Shown piece by piece: positions 9,066 through 19,723 of a stretch of DNA of 64,000 bases (positions within the stretch are counted from its first letter, which is position 1; each line of letters starts with the position of its first letter). The notes beneath the pieces are model-generated. The model made no database searches, was not told the origin of the DNA, and was given only the letters and a program-made list of their open reading frames with translations. This DNA comes from Neoceratodus forsteri (taxonomy: Eukaryota; Chordata; Ceratodontiformes; Ceratodontidae). The position numbers and the translations under genes are program-made. The stretch lies in the NCBI GenBank assembly GCA_016271365.2, contig CM057456.1:890998001-891062000 (forward strand), written 5' to 3'.

Positions 9066-12000
9066 GAAACATAGAAACATAGACTTTGATGGCAGATGAG
9101 GACCGCTAGGCCCATCTAGTCTGCCCATTTCCCTACCTACAGGACAGGCCGCAGATCCTAGTTAACCAACAGCCTATTTCTTCCTACCCCCCACAAGAAT
9201 TGCCTTATGTCTGTCCCATGCATTCTTGAATTCTCCCACAGTTTTAGACCCCACAACCTCCTCAGGAAGGCTGTTCCATGCATCCACTACCTTCTCTGTG
9301 AAATAATACTTCCTCACACTGCCCCTGAACCGCCCTCCTTCTATCCTTAAATTGTGTCCCTTGTTCTTGCAAGTCTCTTTTTCTGAAAGATGCTACCCTC
9401 TTGGACTTTGTTGATTCCACTGAGGTACTTAAACGTTTCTATCATGTCCCCACTCTCCCTTCTTTCCTCAAGGGTATACATATTAAGCTCCTTTAGTCTG
9501 TCCTCATACGGCATCTCTTGCAGACCCTTCACCATTTTAGTTGCCCTCCTCTGGACTACCTCTATCCTGTCTATGTCCTTGCGGGGATGGGGTCTCCAGA
9601 ACTGGACACAGTACTCCAGATGGGGTCTCACCAACTGTCTGTACAGAGGGATAACAACTTCCTGTTTTCTGCTGCTGATGCCTCTCCCTATGCATCCCAG
9701 TATACCCCAGCCCTCCCTACTGCCTTTTCACATTGCTTGCTAACCTTAAGGTCATCTGATATGATTACCCCCAGGTCCCTTTACTTTTTGTTGTTGTTAC
9801 TACCTCCCCCCCATTGTGTATTCTTCCCTGGGTTCTTGTTTCCCAGGTGCATTATTTGCACTTCTTTGCATTGAATCCTAGCTGCCATACTTCTGACCAT
9901 TCCTCCAACCTTGTCAAGTCCCTTTTCATCCTTTCCACACCTCCTTGTGTATCAACCCTGTTGCAGATCTTTGTGTCATCTGCAAAAGGTATACTTTTCC
10001 TTCCAGTTCCTCTGCAATGTCACTGATGAAGACATTAAAAAGGACTGGACCCAATACTGAACCCTGCGGTACCCCACTAGTAACCCCCCTTTCTTCAGAG
10101 TGGACTCCATTTACAATTACCTTCTGTGTCCTGTTGTCCAGCCAATGCTTTACCCAGGCCAGCACCCTGGGTCCCACTCCCAGGCTGGTTAATTTGACTA
10201 TTAATCTTTTGTGTGGGACTGTGTCAAATGCCTTGCTAAAGTCTAGGTAGGCCATGTCCACAGCCCCTCCCTGGTCTACTACTTTGGTCACCCAGTCAAA
10301 GAAATCTATTAGATTTGTCTGACATGACCTTCCTGCTGTGAACCCATGCTGCCTTGGGTCCTGTGCTCCACTGGCCTCTAGGTACTCAACTATTCTTTCC
10401 TTCAGAAGTGACTCCATCACTTTCCCTACCACAGAGGTCAGACTGACAGGTCTGTAGTTTCCTGCCTCTGTCTTGGTCCCACTTTTGTGAAGGGAATCAC
10501 ATCCGCCTTCCTCCAGTCCTCGGGTACCACACCATCCTCCCATGATTTATTAAAAAGAGTAGCCAGTGGTTTCACTAGTTCCTTCCTTAATTCTTTTAGA
10601 ATTCTGGGGTGAATTCCATCAGGACCCATTGCTTTGTCCACCTTCAGTTTTAGGAGTTCTTGCAGAACCCTTTCTTCTGTGAAAGGACTGGGATCGACTC
10701 CCTATCAAGAGTGCTTCTGTTAATTGGATTAGGCACTTCCCTCCTCTTTTGTGAATACTGAGCAGAAATATTCATTCAGTATTCCTGCTTTTCACTGTCC
10801 CCTCTGCCCACCACCGTTCATTCTATTCAGCCTCACTATCCCTCCTTTGTCTTTCTCGCCGCTGATGTACCTATAAAGGTTTTATCCCCCTTCTTAACTG
10901 AGTTGGCTATCTTTTCCTCAGTTTGGGCCTTTGCTATTCTGACTTCCCTCCCTGCTTCCTTCAGCCTTAACTGGTACAGCTCTCTGTCCTGCTCCTTCTG
11001 TGTTTCCTTATACTTCCTGAATGCTATCTTTTTCTTCCTGATTTTCACAGCCACCTCTTTTGAGAACCATAGTGGCTTTTTCTTTCATTTTGATTTGTTT
11101 ATTTGCTTCACACAAAGGCTTGTTGCCTCTGTGATGGTAGTTTTGATAAGTCTCCATTGTTGCTCCACACCTCCTTCTAGCCTGTTTGCTAGTGCTTTTT
11201 TGAAGCACTCTCCCATCTTGCCAAAGTCAGCCCTCCTAAAGTCCAGTACCCTCACTTTTGTACGGCTTGACTCTGTAGCTGAATTTAACGTGAACCACAC
11301 TGTTTGATGGTCACTTGTCCCCAGATGGCAACCCACTTCTAGACCTGAGATCCTCTCACTGCCCCGCTTGAGAGTATGAGGTCTAAGATTGCTCCTCACG
11401 AGTAGGTTCTGAAACTAGCTGTCTAATGCCTGCCACCTGTAGGGCATCAAGAATGGCCCTGCTCTTGGATGTGGCTGCAGCAAATGTGCTCCAGTTAACA
11501 TCCGCATATTCAGGTCTCCCATCAACAGTATCTCCCTTTCTCTGCCATTCTAAGAATGCTTCTATCATATCCTTGTCCATTCCTTCCCCTGACATGGGGG
11601 TCTGTACACAACCCCTGTGCGGATTGTGGTGCCCTTTCCAGTCTCCAAGGTGACCCACAGTGCCTCCTCTCCTCCCTGTTTACTCTTTTGTTCAGTTGCT
11701 TTTATCCCTTCCTTTACATAGAGAGCTACTCCTCCCCCTCTTCTCCCCTGCCTGTCTCTCCTGTAGGTTATGTACCCTGGTATGTTAACATCCCAGTCAT
11801 GGTTCTCTGTGTACCATGTTTCTGTGACTGCTACGATATCCAGGCATCCCTCTTCCATTAAGGCCATCAGCTCAGGGAGCTTGTTGCCCAGACTACGGGC
11901 ATTGGTACTCATTACCCTCCATTTCCTGATGGCCTTACTCCCTTTTGCACCATCCCTGTCCTTCTTGCCTTTGTCACTTTCTCCATTTACCCCTGCCCTT

Positions 12001-12240
12001 CTCCCTATCGACATCTCTATGTTGGTGTTTGCCGCACTTACTACCGTGATTATTTGGGGGAAGGGGGCTAGGATTTTCCTGCTCCTTTCCAGTGTCTCCC
12101 CCTTGGAAAGACTCGGGCCTTTGCAGGCCCCACACTCACCGAGGCTGATCAAATTAGTATTTTGGTCCCTCCTTCCTCTTAGAATTCTCCCTGCTCTCAG
12201 GGGAAGGATGCCTCACTGTCGGAGCAAGTCACAGTCTCCT
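9066..12240 (-). mobile_element. CR1 LINE, about 3.2 kb, 5'-truncated
   Basis: The 3' end lies at 9066-9150 with the CR1-type 3' tail seen also at 15134. Coding sequence runs leftward on the minus strand from about 12150 to 9350. It covers most of ORF2: endonuclease, reverse transcriptase and the C-terminal block. It abuts an L2 LINE at about 12240. It is the longest and least decayed CR1 in the window. Confidence 0.9.
9347..12152 (-). pseudogene. CR1 ORF2: APE endonuclease and reverse transcriptase, frameshifted
   Basis: In order on the minus strand: an APE-type endonuclease with 'STNARSLGNKLPELMAL', 'DIVAVTETWY' and 'GGGVALYVKEGI' (11950-11700); 'YADVNW' (about 11500); and the endonuclease end 'GTSDHQTVWFTL' (about 11310). 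Then comes the RT with 'GPDGIHPRILKEL' (10630), '[16 protein letters not shown]' (10450), '[16 protein letters not shown]' (10340), '[15 protein letters not shown]' (10245) and '[16 protein letters not shown]' (10060). The catalytic FADD box at about 9985 is present but one frame off the preceding segment, so a base was lost in the T-run. The C-terminal block 'PHLEYCVQFW' starts near 9628. The protein supplied target cutting and copying; this copy cannot make it. Confidence 0.88.
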
Positions 12241-14767
12241 GGTAAGACCAGATAATAATAGATGTTTATTTCTATGGTGCCTTACAAAATCTAAAAACAC
12301 ATCAAACATTTCAGAATCTTAAAATATATAAAACTAGTGCAGTTAAAATATAAAATTAAACACCAAATGCTTGACACCACAAGTATGTTTTCAGGGCCTG
12401 TTTAAATCCCTCCATGGTCGTACACTCCCGTAACTGACGGAGTAGAAAATTCCACAGGGTAGGGGCTGCATGCATGAATGCCCGGGCCCCCGAAGAATTT
12501 AAAGACACCCTTGGGATCTCTAGCAACCCCTCATCAGCTGAGCGGAGCAATTGCCCAGGGCAGTAAGGGACCAGGAGCTCTTTCAAGTAATTCGAGCCCA
12601 ATCCGGCATGTAGAGCTTTAAAAGTCAGAAGACTGACTTTAAAGGTAATCCACCACTGAACTGGCAGCCAGTGCAGTCTGCGCAGCACCAGCGAAATATG
12701 ACTGGACTGAGAAGTTCCCGTCAACAGGCCGCTGCATTCTGCACCAGCTGCAGGGTGTGGATTTCCACCCCCAGGTAGCCCTAGGTAGAGGGAATTGCAA
12801 TAGTCCAAGTGCGAGGAGACAAAGGCAAGGACCAGTGTAGGAAGATCGCTGGATGGAACAAGGTGCTTAATCCTGGAGATATTCCTCAGATGATAAAAAA
12901 GAGGACTTGACGACGGCAGACACCTATGAATGCAGAGTCAGCCCTTCATTAAAAATTACCCCAAGGTTTCCCACCTGTTCGGAAGTTGGGAGTGATAAAC
13001 CCCCAAGGTAAAGCCTGGAGGGTAAACCAACCCCTGGCCCCCCTATCCGGCGTGCTGGATCCACAACCAGCACCTCAGTCTTTTCTGAGTTCAACTTCAG
13101 CCAACTCGACTCCATCCACTCATGGATTTCTGTGAGGCAGTTATTAAAAACAGAGTGTGCTTCATCCTGGTCGGGTGCAAAAGAAAGGTACAGCTAGGTA
13201 TCATCAGCATAGCAGTGAAACCTCAGCCCATACCTTCTTACAATGTCTCTGAGGGGCAGCATGTACACTGCAAACAACATGGGGGGACAACACTGAACCC
13301 TGAGGAACTTCACATGACAGAGAAACTGGGTCCGAGGAATGAACCCATGATACCACCCTCTGAGTTCTTCCAGTGAGGTAAGATGTAAACCACCTGAGGA
13401 CTACATCTGATAGTCCACAAATGAACCTCAGGCGCTCAAGTAGGACCCCATAGTCCACAGTGTCAAACAATGATGAGAGATCTAGAAGAACCAAGATGGA
13501 ACGGTTCTTCGATCCCGAGCCATCAGGAGATCATTGAGCACCCGAACCAGCGCTGTCTCAGTACTATGCCTCTTTTGAAAACCGGACTGGAGGGGTTCAT
13601 AGATATCATGGATGGTCAAATGGTTCTCCAGCTGAACAGCCACTACTTTCTCAATCACCTTCCCTAAAAAGGGAAGGTCTGAGATAGGTCTGTAGTTCGA
13701 ATAGCAGTTGGGGTCCAAAGAAGCTTTCTTCAAGAGGGGTGTTACCACCGCCTCCTTCAGGGAGCTATGGAACTCACCTGTTTCCAAGGAGCACCAGACT
13801 ATCCATGCAAGGACTGGACCGATGGAATTAATACAACCCAAAATCAGGGAGGTTGGTCCTGGGTCCAAACTACCGCACGTAGGGCACGCACTCTGGACAA
13901 TCCACATGGCATCTATGAATTCCGGTCGGTTGAAGGTACTCCAAGAAAGTTGAGGAGCAGTGACTATGCACTGATCCAGAGCAACACCCTTAGAGTGCAC
14001 TGGATGGAGTGCCGCCCTGATGTCAGCCACCTTAGTTGCAAAAAATCAGACAAGTTGATCACACTATACTTGTGAAAAGGCTTTTCTAACGCGTAGGCAG
14101 GCTGGGTTGCACAGTCTGTCTACAGTGTGAAAAAGCTGAGCCGGTCGATTCTGAGCCACTGCAATCTCCCTAGACAGGAACTCTGCCTTCTTACGGGTCA
14201 TTGCAGATTGATAGGCTTGATAATGCTCCATCAATCTAAGGTGACTGGCATCAAGGGAGGATCTCCGCCAGTAACGCTCTAACCTTCATCCTAGTTGCCG
14301 CATCTCTCTCAGGGTCCCATCAATCCATGGGAACCGAGGGCAAAGGGAGATAGGATGAACACGGACAGGAGCAATGACATCCAGGGCCACCGAAATAGCT
14401 GTATTATAGGCTACCATGAGGGCCTCTGGGTCGCTGCTTGTCACTGGAAGGGTCAAGTACTGCCACCAGGCCTTCAGAGCTAACATCTTGTAAAGGGTGA
14501 TACCTGACCATCTCTACAGGGGTAGGCCTGCAAGGGGAAGGGGGCGCTAAAATTAAACTCCACAGTGTAGTGATTGGAATATCTGACTGGTTCCACCCCC
14601 AGATCAGAAGCCTCGATCCCCAGGAGGAAGACTAAGTCAATGGAGTGACTGTTTATGGGTAGCAGTGGTAACTATTTGTGTAAGGCTCTGTGTAATGGGG
14701 TGACATGGCAGGAATTATCCAGTTGACTGTCTGAACGGGGTACGTTCCTGAGGTGCCAGCCAGAGGT
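12241..14767 (-). mobile_element. L2 LINE, 5'-truncated
   Basis: The 3' end at 12241-12350 has the L2-like AT-rich tail ('gataataatagatg' on the plus strand). Coding blocks of an L2 ORF2 extend leftward on the minus strand to the endonuclease near 14600. The element ends in a 142-bp tandem duplication (14626-14907) that repeats part of the endonuclease coding sequence. Confidence 0.85.
12356..14620 (-). pseudogene. L2 ORF2: endonuclease part and reverse transcriptase, broken
   Basis: Minus-strand blocks: endonuclease end 'EASDLGVEPVRYSNHYTVEF' (about 14615-14555); 'PRFPWIDGTLREMRQLG' (14340-14290); RT start with 'NYRPISDLPFLGKVIEKVV' (13710-13650) and 'LQSGFQKRHSTETALVRVL' (13600-13540); 'LLDLSSLFDTVDYGVLLERL' (13490-13435); 'VPQGSVLSP' (13300); 'LNSEKTEVLVV' (13100); and the C-terminal part starting 'MDYCNSLYLGLPGG' (12808) with 'LHWLPVQWWITFK'. 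Frame changes occur around 13490, 13290 and 12900. These motifs are those of L2 and clearly differ from the neighbouring CR1. Confidence 0.85.
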
Positions 14768-14907
14768 GGAAGACTAAGTCAAGGGAGTGACTGTGTTTAT
14801 GGGTAGCAGTGTAACTATCTGTGTAAGGCTCTGTGCAATGGGGTGACATGGCAGGAATTATCAAGCTGACTGTTTGAACGGGGTATGTTCCTGAGGTGCC
14901 AGCCAGA
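14626..14907. repeat. Two-copy tandem duplication, 142-bp unit
   Basis: Unit 1 (14626-14767) and unit 2 (14768-14907) both start 'ggaagactaagtcaa' and end 'gaggtgccagccagag'. They differ at few positions. The unit encodes (minus strand) the L2 endonuclease block with 'HSLDLVF', so the duplication arose inside the LINE. Confidence 0.9.
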
Positions 14908-14989
14908 GGAGCACAGATAGAACTAAAAAAATGCTGGGAAGCAAAAGTAGGGGAATAGGAAACAGGAGAACTGTGTAGGTTACTAGGCA

Positions 14990-15133
14990 GAGACATATTA
15001 GAGGCAGTGCAGAGAAGTGCTATAAAAATGATTCAGGGACAACAGGAAGTGAACTACGAAGAGAACTTGGCAAATTTAAATATGTACTCTGAAGAAGAAG
15101 AGAGAAAGAGAGGCATGATTAAAACATGCAAAT
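14990..15133 (+). mobile_element. Old CR1 fragment, left part
   Basis: The plus strand reads 'ALQRSAIKMI'-like, then 'NLANLNMYSEEEERKRGMI' and 'TCKYF', the CR1 C-terminal block. It continues at 16687 after the inserted minus-strand CR1. Confidence 0.7.
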
Positions 15134-16686
15134 ACTTTAGAACCATAGAAGTTGGCGGCAGATAAGGACCGCTAGGCCCATCCAGTCTGCCCATTTCTTT
15201 TTCTACCTTATGAATGTGCCATCGGCCTTTGCTCTGTCAATGGCCTATTCATACTCATCTGAATTGCTCCCTTATGCCTATCCCATGCCTGTTTGAAGCC
15301 CTGCACTGTATTCATATACACCACTTCCTGAGGTAGGCCATTCCATGTATCCATCACCCTTTCTGTGAAAAAGAACTTCCCCACATTACCCCTTAATCGG
15401 CCTCCCTCTGATCTCATGCTGTGTCGTCTTGCTATTTTTCTTATAATGAAACATGTTAAGACTCTTTCACCTTGTTAATGCCCTTAAGGTGTTTGAATGT
15501 TTCGATCATATCACCTCACTCCCTCCTTTGCTCTAGAGTATACATATTGAGCTCCGTTAATCTGTCCTCATGTTTTGTGATACAGTCCCTGCACCATTTT
15601 GGTTGCCCTTCTCTGGACTGCCTCAAGTTGGTTAATGTCCTTGTGAAGGTGTGGCCTCCAGTACTGCATGCAGTACTCCAGATGGGGCTAACCAGTGTCT
15701 TGTAAAGAGGGATTATTACCTCCCTCTTCTGACTTGTGATACCCTACTAATACACCCCAACATCCCCCTAGCCTTACCTACTGCTTTAGTGATCAGCTTG
15801 GATGAGTTCAGGTCATCGGTGATTATAATGCCCAAGTCTCTTTCTTCCCTTGTGACTGCCAGCAACTCCCCTCCCAGCCTATAGGTGGCTTCAGGGTTTC
15901 TCTTCCCTATGTGCATGATCTTGCACTTCTTTGCGTTAAACTCCAGTTGCCACTCTTCCAACCATTTTGCTAGTTTAATCCAGATCTCCTCATTCTGCCC
16001 ACCCAATTTGGATCATCTACTCTGTTGCAGATCTTGGTGTCATCTGCAGACAAACCTTACCCTCCAACCCATCTGCAATGTCACTGATGAAGACATTGAA
16101 GAGGACTGGCCCCAGGACTGATCCCTGAGGAACCCCACTTGTGACTTGCATCTCTTCTGACTGTATACCGTTTACCACCACTCTCTGTTTTCGGCCCGTC
16201 AACCAGTTTGCCACCCAGTTGACCAACTTCTGACCCATCCTGAGCCTACCCAGCTTATTAATCAATCTTCTATGTGGAATCAGTATTGAAAGCTTTAGTT
16301 AGTTGGCGGTGGTGACATCAACTGCGCCTCTTTTGGTCTACCACCTGGTTACCCAGTCAAAGAAATCTATGAGACTAGTTTGACAGGACCTTCCTATTGT
16401 AAACCCATGCTGTCTTGGATCCTGTGCTCCTATGGATTCCAGGTGTTGCACTATCCTTTCCTTAAGGAGTGCCTCCATAATCTTGCCCACTACTGAGGTA
16501 AGACTGACTGGTATGTAGTTCCCAGCCTCCTCCCTGCTACCACTCTTGTGGAGCGGGATCACATGAGCCCTTCCCTAGTATTCTGGGACCTCTCCTGTGC
16601 TCAGAGACTCACTAAACTGTTCTGATAATGGATCTGCTAGTTCTACCCTTAACTTCTTTAGTACGCTGGGATGTATGCCATCAGGT
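15134..16686 (-). mobile_element. CR1 LINE copy 2, 5'-truncated, inserted in another CR1
   Basis: The 3' end at 15134-15200 matches the 3' end of the CR1 at 9066-9150. Minus-strand RT blocks run from 'MIPLHKSGS' (16562) through '[19 protein letters not shown]', 'HGFTIGRSCQTSLIDF', '[10 protein letters not shown]' and '[16 protein letters not shown]' (about 16125). They are followed by 'LEFNAKKCKIMHIG' (15940) and the C-terminal 'FFFTERVMDTWNGLPQEVV'. Frame breaks lie near 16300 and 16020, the latter just at the ADD box. It starts within the RT, so endonuclease is absent. Confidence 0.88.
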
Positions 16687-16915
16687 GTTCACAAAATAGA
16701 GAATGGTGATTTGCTCAAATTTAAAGGTAGCACAAGTACCAGAGGAAATGTATTGAAATTAAAAGGAGGCAAATTCAAAAAGGATATTAGAAAGCATTTT
16801 TGTCACAGAAAGGGTGGCTGATGGGTAAAATAAGCTATCAGAGAACGTGGCCTGTATATAGTAGGAGGAAATGTTCAAATATGACTGGGACAGATCTATA
16901 AGGGAGTAGTACGAA
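16687..16915 (+). mobile_element. Old CR1 fragment, right part
   Basis: The plus strand reads 'RGNVLKLKGGKFKKDIRKHF' and 'RKGG', the CR1 C-terminal region that directly follows the block ending at 15133. The two pieces are one old CR1 split by the minus-strand CR1. Confidence 0.7.
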
Positions 16916-16922
16916 AGAAATT

Positions 16923-17140
16923 AAAATTATGTACCTTCTGTAATTCTTGATCTTTCTGTGTATCTTCACCATTCATTACTAGTTGGATACTTGGTGGGGG
17001 GCTAGGACCCTGTGGGAGCATTTATTTTTTTCTGGAGGAGGAGCCGATGCAGGGTTGGCACCGCCCTCAAGGCCGACATATTACGTGTAACTCGTGGGTT
17101 GGCCGTTACCTTCCGACGACTCCTCCCCAGCTCCAGTTCT
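16923..17140. repeat. Left inverted terminal repeat of DIRS B
   Basis: It is complementary to 29930-30092. The outer block 'tatcttcaccattcattactagt' recurs in the ICR and, inverted, at the right end. Confidence 0.8.
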
Positions 17141-17401
17141 GCATGCCGGTGAGAAGGATAGGACAGGTTGGAGGGGTGGGGTAAGGGAACCCAAGGGGTA
17201 GAGAAAGGAAAAGATACAAAACTAAAAGGAGGAATAAGTGACGGAGAGGACAGGAAGGAAAAGAAGCCTAAGGGATTGGGAAGGGGGTCCCAATCTCTTG
17301 GCAAAAGGAATGGGAGGAGAAGGGAGGGTAGAGGAAGAAAGGAAAAAGGGAAGGAGGAGGAGCCACAGCCTCCCTAGCCCTGTCGAACTGGACTGCTTGA
17401 G
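17141..17401. other. Purine-rich stretch of DIRS B
   Basis: It is strongly A/G-rich on the plus strand ('ggaagaaaggaaaaagg' words). It holds no gene-like signal; open frames here are a composition effect. Confidence 0.5.
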
Positions 17402-17870
17402 AGAAGAAGAATAATCAGCATTTATATAGTGCTTTTTCATACATCCAAAGTGCTTTACAAGCAATGCTAGACTGGTAGTGAAGTGACTGAATGTGTGGTG
17501 GCGGCCATATCGCACATCATCACCCACACACAGCCTGGATAATTGCATGAACCGGTTTATGGGAAGGGGAATGTTGGCCAGGACACCGGGAATGTTCCCT
17601 ACTCTTTGCGAAGAGTGCCTGGGTTCTTTAACTTCCTGGACACCCACCAGGACAACACCAGGATGGGTAGAAGGGACCTCGGTTTAACATCTCATCTAAA
17701 GGACGGCACACCCCAGCAGTATAGCACCCCCTCCAATACTGCACTCGGATGCCAGCGATTTTTAGGTGCAAGTCCAATCCCGGTGTGGGATGAGAACCCA
17801 AGACCTTCTGGTCCAGAGGCGGATGTGCTACCAACTGAGCCACACTGACACCTAGAGGCAAGCCACAAAG
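17402..17870 (-). mobile_element. tRNA-derived SINE with L2-like 3' tail
   Basis: The minus-strand head (about 17855-17790) reads like a tRNA gene: 'gtggctcagttggtagcac' as box A and 'gggttctcatcccac' as box B. The 3' end (about 17470-17410) has 'aagcactatataaatgctgattatt', closely like L2 3' ends, so L2 machinery probably moved it. A trinucleotide tail follows ('cttcttctc' on the minus strand). It is a fused SINE, not a working tRNA gene. It lies between the left terminal repeat and the ICR of DIRS B. Confidence 0.8.
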
Positions 17871-18284
17871 TTTTAAGCACAGGAGCTAGTGCCAAGGCTT
17901 AAGGGTGAACCCTCTTTTTAAGGTCGAGGCAGGCCACTGATCCAGGGTGGGTGGTGTCTTCCTCTCCTGCCAACTTAAAAGGACAGTAGGACTGTTAATG
18001 TGCCCTGGATAATAAACAAGGGACAAGGGAGATGAAGGGTTGGAGAGAGAGGTAGCCCCACAGAGTAAGGAAAAAGAGAGGGAGCTGGAGCACCAAAACC
18101 TGAGAAGAGGGGGAGAGACCCCGTGACCACCAGTAGCATAATCCTCCCTGTCTGCCTACCCAGAGGATTCTTCCCCTGATTCCAGAAGGGAGAGAGGGGG
18201 AAGGGGAGGTGCTGAAGACCACATGAATCGAAGACAAACAGGAAGGAGGATGAATCACCCAGACACTGAGGCCCCAGGGAGAAG

Positions 18285-18405
18285 AAGGGTGGGATTTAAT
18301 GATGAATGGTGAAGATGCACAAAAAGATGAATTACGGTAGGTATGTAATTTTCAGATTTTATCTGTGTCAATCTTCACCATTCATCACTAGTTGGGTGAG
18401 TACCG
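18285..18405. repeat. Internal complementary region (ICR) of DIRS B
   Basis: The first half ('gatgaatggtgaagatgcac') is complementary to the left end of B. The second half ('gtgtcaatcttcaccattcatc') is complementary to the right end at 30061-30092. The two meet near 18340. Confidence 0.8.
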
Positions 18406-19209
18406 AGCCCCCGGAAGGGGGCCCAGCACCTCCTTAAGGGACAGTGTCCCTTAGCCTCCAGTGGAGGAGACACCAGAGGGGAGAACTCCTGCAGGCCTGG
18501 GACTTGTCTGGGTGAGGCGGGGATCTACTCACAGGAGAAGGAAGGTGCCCCTGAAGTTCTCATCTCACCCTATGGGAGAAAAGATGGGTTCTCTGGAAGG
18601 CAGAGGAACTCACCCTATGCCGGGCCGAAGGTGACAACTGGGAGAGACGAAGCCATGCCGACCACCTAACGCAGATTGCTGTCCCCCCCTATCCTGGAGA
18701 CCACCTCTTTGGCATCATACAATGCCCTTGCTTGGTGCCTTGCAAGCTCCAGGCCTCACACGGAGAGGGCACTGGCTTGTCTGGTTTCCTCTGAATCAGG
18801 CAAGGAGGCTAGAACCTGTCCTAGCTGAGGCCACAAGGTTGTAGGTAGCATGGTGGGTCTGATGTGCTGCCACACAGTGTGAGAACTGTGCCGAGAAGAA
18901 AACTCTCCTGCCCCAAAAACTGAACTCAGCTGAGTTGGAATCTGGGGGTTGGTCATGGCTCGGGCTTCTACACCCAGAGGGGGTGTCCAGAAGTGCTATG
19001 GCCGAAGGAGGATGAGGCAGAGTTCCTGGAGATCCCTGGGGGGTTCAATACCACTGGCGGACGTCCCTTGGGGCTGTAGCTGGGCCAAAGGGATGTCGCC
19101 TGACCCGGTGCGACACCTCCCAGAAGGGAGTAGGCCAGGTGAGGACCAACAGGTCGACCGCACTGTACTCACCTACTGTAAGAAGGCTCACGCCGACTGA
19201 TCTGGATTG
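18406..19209 (-). other. Interior of DIRS B before the LINE
   Basis: In a full DIRS this position holds the YR gene, but no recombinase motif or long frame was found. It ends in 'tgatctggattg', the left copy of the LINE target duplication. Confidence 0.5.
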
Positions 19210-19354
19210 AAAGTGAATCTAATCAAAATATGTGTATAAAATATGGAAAGATTTACTGGAATGAATATATAGAAAGGATAATAGAAGATACTATAGATGA
19301 AGAAATGAGTTCTATAGTTGCTAGATTGTTAGCATTAGGTTCTGGGGCTTCGAC

Positions 19355-19525
19355 AAATACAGGTTACTCACCTGTAACAGGAGTTCTAGGAATGGTATAT
19401 GTTGTTCATCTACACTGTCTGGCACGTTCCTTGCCGCTTTAAATCTTGCCGGAAGGTCTTCAAGCTGGCTCCTCCCACCCACCCGGGTGGTAAAACTCTC
19501 GGCTCCGCCCCATGACGCCAGATCT
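19355..19525. repeat. Left inverted terminal repeat of DIRS A
   Basis: It is complementary to 25090-25232, for example 'ggtcttcaagctggct' here and its complement at 25145. The outer 50 bases are also complementary to 19585-19636 in the ICR. Confidence 0.88.
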
Positions 19526-19584
19526 AGCCCGCTGGAAGCCAGGTTGTGCATTGAAGCCGGGGAGGTCGGGTGGGTCGTGTGGAT

Positions 19585-19690
19585 GAACAACATATACCAT
19601 TCCTAGAAGTCCTGTTGCAGGTGAGTAACCTGTATTTCTAGGGATATGGATATGTTGTTCATCCACACTGTCTGGCAGACTCCTAGCAGT
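19585..19690. repeat. Internal complementary region (ICR) of DIRS A
   Basis: The first half (19585-19636) is the reverse complement of the left end. The second half (19637-19680, from 'tttctaggg') is the reverse complement of the right end at 25190-25232. It therefore records the end-to-end joint expected in a circular copy. Confidence 0.88.
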
Positions 19691-19723
19691 TCTCTGGGAG
19701 GAGGGAGGCAAGGCGCACACCCC

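Noticed and set aside
11770..12255. 161-codon plus-strand frame
   Set aside because: It is the antisense of the CR1 endonuclease region.
17168..17377. Lys/Glu/Gly-rich open frame
   Set aside because: It is a product of the purine-rich composition of DIRS B near its left end.
17790..17856. A tRNA gene on the minus strand
   Set aside because: Box A and box B are present, but the acceptor and anticodon arms do not form a good cloverleaf and the sequence continues into a SINE body with an L2-like tail.
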